From: Brachionus koreanus | Taxonomy: Eukaryota > Rotifera > Eurotatoria > Ploima > Brachionidae | Assembly: GCA_016987375.1 (NCBI GenBank) | Contig: PJRA01000309.1 | Span: 270,336 to 334,335, forward strand | Length of the DNA stretch: 64,000 nt | Direction of reading: 5' to 3' | Part shown: positions 56,524 through 64,000 of the stretch, piece by piece | Layout: each line of letters starts with the position of its first letter | Position numbering within the stretch: the stretch's first letter is position 1 | Translations under genes and position numbers: made by a program | The notes under the pieces: model-generated | Told to the model about the DNA's origin: nothing | Database searches by the model: none | Seen by the model: only the letters and a program-made list of their open reading frames with translations

Positions 56524-57651
56524 TTTTATTTTTTTTTTGCTTAAATCATATGTATCTAAAATGATATATTTTTTTTATTTGAAAATTATTGAGAAAACGA
56601 CCAGTTTTACAAATTTAAATTGAAATAATTTTTTGTCTTTTTCTTTATAAAATTTTGTAAAGTTTTTGTTATTTTAGAAAAAAAAAATTTTAGAGTTTTC
56701 GACACTGAACACCTTTCTTATCCCAATTTAAGTGATGAGAAGATGAAGATTTATTTTCGCCGGAATTTTTTCTTTATTTTTTTTTTTATTTTAAAAAAAA
56801 AAGAATTTTTTTTTTTTTTTTCACATTTTTTTGACTGATTCGAATAAATTTTTAAAAAAGAGCATTTTTATTTTTCTTTCAAAAAAATTTTAAAATAATC
56901 ATAAAAAAAATTTATTTATGAACTATTTTAGATCTAACACCTCTTATCTGTTAATGTTGGCTTTCATAAAATTTTTATTTTCTCATCATCAAGTAATTAG
57001 ATGTTGAACAAAAGCAAAATTTAGCTTTAATAAAAATAAATAAAAAGTAGGCTAGAAAAACACAACTAGATTTAAAAATTACGAAAATTTCTAGACATTA
57101 TTTAATTGCGTCTATTTTTTGTCTGTGTTTATTTAAAAGGTGTGACTCAATAAGTCAAATAATTTACATCACGAAAACAAAATATGCGTATAAATTTTTT
57201 TTAATTTTATTTGATAAATTTTGAATTTTATAAATTAATTTCAACAAAGTCTATTATGAATTTAATAAATATGTTCAAATGAACTAATTTTTGTTTAAAT
57301 CAAAATTTCGTCAGCACTTTAATTTTAACTTACTTTTTTTGGACAAAAAGTTTATTCACTTAATACTAAATTACTTTTCCGCAAATAATGTCTTAATTGA
57401 AGAACTTAGAATTTTTGATGGGGTCTTGCTGTACTCACTTTTGCCAGGAAATGTGTTCGACTCTTGATTATTTTTAACTTTGACTATTTTTTTAGAAAAA
57501 TGAAAATTCTATAAAATTAATTTAAATCGTTTATTTAAAAAAAAATGACAAAAAAATATAAAATAAAAAAAAACTAAATATTGTCTTTATTTATTAACTA
57601 ACTTGGAATTAAAATATGAAAATTTTTTTTAACTATAAGATCTGAACTGAA
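56524..57651. other. intergenic spacer between convergent genes
   Basis: Homopolymer-rich A/T sequence that must include the 3' UTRs of the kinase gene and the ABC transporter. Nothing else recognised. Confidence 0.5.
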
Positions 57652-60600
57652 TTAAGTTTTGGCATTTTGAAGTTTAAAGTAAATGCTTTTTTTCTTAATC
57701 AATTCCAAATGAGTGCCTTGTTCGACTACTGTACCATTTTGAATGACACTAATTATGTCCGAATTTTCAATAGTGCTCAATCTAAATTTTGTGATTTTAA
57801 ATAAAAATTTTTTTTATGAAAATTAAAAAGTTTTTCTTCTCTTACCTGTGCGCTATTACCAGACAGGTTCTTCCTTTTTCAGCCTTGTCAAGAGCATCTT
57901 GTACAACTTTTTCTGAATAATTGTCCAAAGCAGAAGTAGCTTCGTCCAAAAGAAGAATTTTCGGTTGCCTCAGTAAAGCTCGGGCTATGGCCACTCGTTG
58001 TTTTTCTCCACCACTCAATTGGCCTCCTTTTGTACCAACAATAGTATCGAATTTCTTCAAAATGGAATGTTATTAATGCTTTTAATTAAAAAAAAACCTA
58101 AAATAATCACTTCAGGTAGACTCTGAATTCTGTCATAGATATTAGCCGATTTGGCTACATTAACAATTTCTTTTAATTCAACTTCTTCATCAATTTTTGC
58201 ATAACAAATATTTTCTCTTATGCTTAGATTGAATAGAACAGGTTCTTGTGATACTATGCCTATGTGAGAACGGAGCCATTGAATGTTCAAATTTCTAATG
58301 TCAATTCCATCTAGTAGAACTTGACCCTCGTCAACATCATAGAATCTCATCAATAAAGCTATAAAAAATTCTATTATTTGTTCTATTTAAAAAGCAGTGT
58401 TGGAAACTGATCAAGTGGTCAAAAATTTTTTTGAACCGCGAGCAAGACTACCTAGACGGTTAGGACAATTTGAATTTTTTAAAATACTTGTTTACTTTAA
58501 GTCAAAATTAAAGATTTTACAATAGGTTAATTTCTGGAATTGAGCAAAGATTTAAATTTACTTCTTTTTGAAATAAAAATTTTAATTTCCTTTAATCGGA
58601 GATTCGCAAAAAAAAAAACTTGTTTAATAATTTGAGACATTTGTAGTGTTTTTTATGCATGCTTCATTCTAACCGCTCAGGGTTTAGTAAGTAGACTAAT
58701 CCGGTGATATAATCTAATGATGTCGCTTTATCACAGCATATTAAAAAAATTTGTCGTTTTCTAAAAAACTATTAATTTTAAGCTTCATGAAAAATTTCTT
58801 TTAACTTTCACTTATAAAATTTAAAATTTGAAGGATTTGAATAAATTTTCATTTAATTTTTTTCTCAAATAGATATCTAATTTGCTTAATTTTTCCTAAA
58901 ATTTTAAAATCAAAAAAATATTTTAATTAATTCATTAATTTTTATAACTATTTTAAAAAATCTTCTATTTTTTAGACTAAAGGTCTCTAAAACTACACTT
59001 TCTGAACAATTATTAAAAATTTTGTAATCGGTTTAATATGAATACAACATATTTTGTTTTAGAAGCTTTATTAAAGTAATTGAACGTTCTGAAGTTCTAA
59101 GAATGGAATCTCTTTTTATACCTGTATACTTGTGTTGAAAACACAAGCTTATAGTTTAGTATAGTTTAGTTCTGTGTGATAAAATAAATGTATTTGTCAG
59201 TATTTCAAAGCGTCTAACTTCTGAGATTCGCGACAAGTAGTCTATGATATCCTCTTGCATTAGTTGATAAGCTTATATATAAAAACAATCCGAATATACA
59301 TTTTTTCGTTTTATTTAGGTTTTAAAAAGATTCTTAATGTAAAAAATTTAATGAGGTTGTGTATATTCTGAAATTTAAATATTCAAATTTTTGAAAAAAA
59401 AATAGGATCTATGATATATGGTTTAGGATCAAAATCAATTAAAATCTTTATCAAAGATTAATGAAAGAATTAATTTTGTTTTGTTTAAAAATTAAAGTCT
59501 TAAAATTTTATTTTAATTCTAAATTAAAATTTTGATCTCAAAATTTAAAAAATTTCAAAATTTGTTTAGATAATTAATTTTAGGTCAAAATTGGATCGAC
59601 CAAAATAGTCGACTTTGGTTTACTAAAAAAATTGGTTAACCAAAAATTTGTTGACCAAAATTAGCTAACCAGCTAACCAAGCTTAACCAACATCACTAAA
59701 TCTAATTTAAAAAATTTTTAAAATTATTTTTGAATGCATGTTTTGTGGGTTGGGCTTGTCGCATGGAAAAACGAAGACAAATTTTGACCGTTTCTTCTTC
59801 TATTTCATTACTAAAAAAATCGAAGTGTCTATTAACGGCAAAACGAAAATAATTTTACATTTTTATATTTTCATATTTTTAGATTTTTTGTGCAATTTTT
59901 CAGAAATTAAAAAAACTCTCTCAAATTATTTGGTAAAGAAAAATAAAATAAAAAAATTTCTTAAATATTGCACAAAAAATCTAAAAATATGAAAATGTAA
60001 AAATGTAAAATTATTTTCATTTTGCCCTATTAACAGAGTATGCTAAAAAAGAATAATTTATTGACTCATTACTTTTTTTAATTATATTTTCTAGCAAGAT
60101 GAAATGTCTAAAAAGCTTGTATTTTACAAATGGATTAAACAATTTGGATTGTCTCGGTCTAATTGAAATAACTTATTTTTTTTTACTTTGATCTAAGATA
60201 ACAATGAATTAAGCCTTCTTCCTTCATTCTTCTTCAATTACCCTAATATGATAGATAAGAAAATTGAATAAAAGAAAAATAATAAAATTTAGAAAAAAAA
60301 AAAATTTAAACCACTTACGGTAGCCAACACTAATTTTAATCTTTTAATAAAAGAGCAATTTTTTTCAAAATGTTTTAATTTTTTTATGCTAAAAAAATTT
60401 TTTTTTTTTTTGTTCGAACAAATGATGAAAAAAATTCATCTAGTTATTCTTTTTAAGGGTTTTTGAATACTCAGTTAAATTATCTTATAGTTATATTAGT
60501 TATGGAGCAAAAATTTAGACTAAAATTACATATTGTAGTGCTTTTTCCACATCCTGATGGTCCGACAAGTGCATTGACTTGGCCTGGTCTTACCCGAATG

Positions 60601-63465
60601 CTCAGTCCATTAAGAATAGACAATTCGGGTCGGTTGGGATACTTGAATTTAACATTTTTAAACTCAATATCGCCTTCTAGGCTTGTTGGTTTCAAGCCTT
60701 GTTCGGACATTGAGTCAATTTTAGATTTTCGATTTATGACTTTTAGAGCAGTGCGAGTTGATTGTCTTGCTTTGTTAAAATCAGGCATTTGGGCAAAAAG
60801 ACGTCCGAGAGTCATGGATGAAAATGTAATAGTGGCATACACTCGAAACAAATTTGTGACATTTAAATTTCCTCTTGTTATTTCCTTAAAGCCAAACGAA
60901 AATGCGCTAGCTTGTATGAAAAAAAGTACCGAGTTGGACAAACCGAATAGAAACGCTCTTATTTGCAGTAATACAAGTAATTTTCTGAATTTTTGGTCAT
61001 AAGTATTTCTAAAAAGAGAGTTGAAATAATTCTCTCGGCCTAAGCTAACAACTGTTTTTATATTTTCAACTACTTCTGTGGTCAAACGACCAGTTTCTTC
61101 CTCGTTTGTTCTGTTCTTTACTTTATTCGTAGATGATTGTATGTTAATAAAACCGGACAAAAAGTTAATCGGAATAAAAGCCATTATAATTAAGCAAAGC
61201 TTCCAATTTATTATCATGCCAATAATTATAGAAAAGCCAACACTTGAAAGAGTTTGACATATAATGCTTAGCATGTCTGAAGTGAGACCTTTGCAAAATG
61301 GGACACTAGATGCCAATTGTGTAGCTAAAATGCTTGATTTATGCTCATCCAAATCATGATATGCAACTTCTTGTCTTAAATAAGACTCGAACATTTTAAG
61401 TCGTAGTCTTTTTGTTAGTCTAGCCCCAAGCAATGCAAAATAATAGTTGTAGGATATGTTTACTAGGAAATTTCCCACCGATATGCCTAATATCATTAGC
61501 ATATACTGAACACTTTTTCTTTTTTGTTCATCTTCAGGCAGTGCAAAAATAGTGTAAATTTCAGTAAAAATAATCGACACTAGTGGATTGACGATACCGG
61601 CCAAAATTTGGGACACAGCTCCAATAAGGACATAGAATTTCTCCGGTGAATGATAAGGCCACAATTTGAGCGCAAGTTGATAATTTGATATTTTTTTATG
61701 ATTATCGCTAATATTTTCAATTTTATTTTTGTATTCGGTTTTTTCCTCATTTTTTTCATAATTGTTTGTTTCATTGTCGCTGTCATCCGAAGCACTCAAA
61801 TTAAAAACAGGTTTAGAACTGATTTTTTTTGGACTAGCGACTTTATCCGAGTCTTTTTGACTGCTTTGCGAAGTCACTAATTCATAGTATTTGCCTTTAA
61901 GGGCCATTAGATTATCATGATTTCCCTCTTCTACTACTTTTCCATCGGCAAGGCTCAGTATTATGTCTGCATTTTGTATAGTGCTTAAGCGATGAGCAAT
62001 AACGATAGTAGTTCTTCCAACTTTGGCCTTTTCTAATGCATCTTGTACAATTTTTTCGCTCTCGTAGTCCAAAGCAGATGTGGCCTCGTCCAAAAGAAGA
62101 ATTTTAGGATTTCTAAGTATTGCTCTTGCAATAGCAATGCGCTGCTTTTGTCCTCCAGACAACTGTGAACCTCTTTCTCCAACTTGAGTATCATATTGGT
62201 TGGGACAGTTCATGATAAAATTATGAGCATTAGCATTTTTAGCCGCTTCCTCTATTTCTTCATCGGTTGCATCCATACGACCCAAGCGAATATTTTCTCG
62301 TATAGTTGCTGAAAACAAGATAGGTTCTTGTGAGACCAAGGCCATTTGCGCTCGTAGCCATTTCAAATCTAAATCTTTAATATTTATTTTGTCCAATTTA
62401 ATTGAACCTGATAGAGGCTCATAGAATCGTTGTAATAATTGTATAATGGTTGATTTTCCGCCACCGCTTGCACCGCATAAAGCAATAGTCTTGCCAGCTG
62501 GTATGGTCATACTAATTCCTTTTAGAATTTTGACTTCTTTTCTCTGTGGATAGCTGAAATGCACTTTTGAAAAAGTAATATTTCCTTTAAATTTTTCGGG
62601 TATGATCTTGTTCTCCCTATCGTAAATATCTATTTCGGACTTTTTTTCAATTATTTTGAAAATTGTGCTCGCTGCGCTTCTGGATTCAGACAAGTCTTTG
62701 AGAAACGGCAAGCCTTGTCCAATGGCAAAAGTCGCAGTAACCATTAGTAGAAGAGATCGAAGAATGCTGGCTGGTGGAAAAGCTTCGCAATCAGTTCTGG
62801 ATAACAAAGTGCCATAGTAAATTCCTAGCGCGAATACACAATTGAATAAGAACAGCGCCAAACCAGTAAAAAAGCCTGTGTACAGGCCTTTTTTAGTTGA
62901 CAGCTTTTCTGCATTGGTCAAATTAGTCTCGTAGTTTTTTATTTCTTTTTTCATTGAGCCAAATGATAAAACAACTCGAATTGAACTCAGAACTTCTTGT
63001 GCTATTTTACCAGAAGCGCCATACGCATCAAGCTCTTTGATAGTAAATTTTTTTACAAAAGAAATCAAAAGAGCTGTGCTGGCACTAATAAATGGCATTA
63101 TGGCCAAAGCGACCAAACTCAATTTCCATGCAGAAATCAATGCATATATCAAGCATCCAACACCTCGCCCAATCAGTGATATAAACTCGGCTATTTTAAA
63201 TCCCATTCCGAGTTTAAGAGTTTCTATATTGCTTGTTATTCGCGAGCTTAACTCACCTGGAGAATTCTTGTCATAAAAAGCCATCTCTTGGCGAAGTAAA
63301 GACAAAAATAATTTGTTACGAATGCGTTTTATTTGACGCTCGGCTGATGTGTCAAAGCAAGCATAGGAAATAAATGTCAAAAATATGGACGATAATCCAA
63401 AATAAACATAGTTCAAAATGCTGGTCTCTATTCGATTGTCGTAATTTGAGCTGTCAAGGTCGAAA
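57652..63465 (-). CDS. ABCB (P-glycoprotein-type) full ABC transporter, 5' end beyond window
   Basis: Exons in transcript order: 63465-60530, 58358-58111, 58054-57846 and 57781-57652. They encode 1173 residues; the first exon seen starts out of phase after an AG, so upstream exons with the N-terminus and TM1 lie beyond 64000. Order: rest of TMD1; NBD1 with Walker [11 protein letters not shown]-loop SQEP, signature LSGGQ, Walker [13 protein letters not shown] and H-loop AHR; a Ser/Lys/Asp-rich linker; TMD2; NBD2 with Walker [11 protein letters not shown] split by an intron, SQEP, signature [17 protein letters not shown] and AHR split by an intron. Both ATP sites look competent. Role by family: export of hydrophobic compounds and xenobiotics across the plasma membrane. 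The GTGATT donor at 58110 is weak but gives the only frame-preserving join (SLPE/KFDTIVG). Confidence 0.95.
58394..59700. mobile_element. hAT-related non-autonomous insertion in ABC transporter intron
   Basis: The left edge CAGTGTTGGAAACT (58394-58407) and right edge, whose reverse complement begins TTTAGTGATGTTGGTTAA (about 59683-59700), resemble weakly matched hAT-type ends. The internal block 58660-58740 is the reverse complement, with mismatches, of 19605-19685, which follows a hAT transposase domain. No coding capacity was found. An 8-bp target duplication was not identified, so the exact limits are uncertain. Confidence 0.5.
59837..60026. repeat. fold-back (hairpin) element, 60-bp arms
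   Basis: Arms 59837-59896 and 59967-60026 are about 95% reverse-complementary, separated by a 70-bp loop. Arm ends read GGCAAAACG on the left and ATTTTGCC on the right. Lying in an intron of the ABC transporter, its transcript could form a long hairpin. The type is unnamed; a MITE or fold-back element is likely. Confidence 0.75.
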
Positions 63466-64000
63466 CTTTAAAAAAAAATTAAAAGTTTTTTTTTTCTCTT
63501 TTAAATCTATTATTTTATTTGATGAAAAATTGAATGAAAAGTTTAGAGCAAATTTTTTAATCAATCTTGATTTAGAAAAATTTTTTCAAAATTCTTAAAA
63601 AATCGCACATGCTAACATAATTACTTTGATCAGAAAATAATTTAATTAAATTTAAATTTTTGAAAATTTGCTCTGCTTTAGAAAAAATTCGAAAAAAAAT
63701 TTAAAAATATTTTTTCTTTAATCTTTACTAAGCCAAAAAATTTGCTTTTTTTGAACAATCTAGTCTTCCTTTAATTTGATGTTTATTTTATTAAATTTTT
63801 ACATAAAATATATCTTTTTTAAAGGTTTTTTTTAATCGAAATAAAACAATAATAAAAAATTAATTTTCTAGTTTCACATTTTAAAATAAATCATCAGCTT
63901 TATTTATTTATTAAATGTGAACAAAAGTTAAAAAAGACAATCGTCTATCTGGTATATGTTTACCAGTTAACTTTTTAAGTTAAGGGCTCCATAATAATTT
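63466..64000. other. intron or upstream region of the ABC transporter gene
   Basis: The ABC exon at 63465 begins with a splice acceptor, so this is intron at least in part. I found no exon that extends the transporter before the window ends. Confidence 0.55.

Noticed and set aside
59738..59992. 84-codon open frame
   Set aside because: It runs through one arm and the loop of the fold-back element; no domain.
1..64000. CRISPR arrays, bacterial operons, phage or plasmid features
   Set aside because: None seen; spliced animal-type genes throughout make such features unexpected.

Overview
The window looks like a very AT-rich invertebrate nuclear genome. It has animal-type multi-exon genes with GT-AG introns of about 50-110 nt, plus long introns that fill with transposons. 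There are no bacterial features. The gene set and style would fit a small lophotrochozoan-like animal such as a monogonont rotifer (Brachionus-like); that is an inference from style, not proved by any sequence here. Exon boundaries below were worked out by hand from reading frame, GT-AG sites and family alignment from memory. A run of 337 N lies at 15127-15463.

Layout. (1) 1145-3173, plus: SLC22-type organic ion transporter, 7 exons. (2) 4953-7618, minus: hnRNP L/LL-type splicing regulator, 6 exons. (3) 8.3-10.2 kb: a perfect palindrome, a dead Tc1/mariner-like transposase and a dead CR1-like LINE. (4) 12025-18122, minus: Na+/Ca2+ exchanger in two coding exons split by a 3.5-kb intron that holds a SINE, a TTAA-flanked MITE, a TIR remnant and the assembly gap. 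(5) 18.9-19.7 kb: an RT fragment abutting a hAT transposase fragment. (6) 19.7-27.7 kb: gene-poor, with a few GC-richer islands bounded by splice-like sites. (7) 27.7-36.5 kb: the most unusual part. Six copies of an 82-residue, almost uncharged Q/S/A/F-rich protein gene are arranged as three head-to-head inverted pairs, alternating with a selenocysteine lyase gene (29835-31305) and an FkbM-type methyltransferase gene (34103-35185). The protein is the same in all six; the introns fall into two classes, and the central spacer of the third pair is inverted relative to the other two. (8) 37093-40086, minus: seven-repeat protocadherin in a single exon. (9) 40.1-49.3 kb: gene desert with CT tracts and GC-richer islands. 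(10) 49279-49800: orphan acidic protein. (11) 50.1-53.7 kb: three LINE fragments. (12) 55313-56523, plus: phosphorylase kinase gamma catalytic subunit. (13) 57652-63465, minus: ABCB/P-glycoprotein-type full transporter whose 5' exons lie beyond the window; one of its introns holds a hAT-related insertion and a fold-back element.

The conserved genes do not form one pathway; they look like ordinary animal genes in their own transcription units. The candidate undescribed system is the palindromic multi-copy small gene, with signs of copy homogenisation, spacer flipping and a truncated seventh copy.
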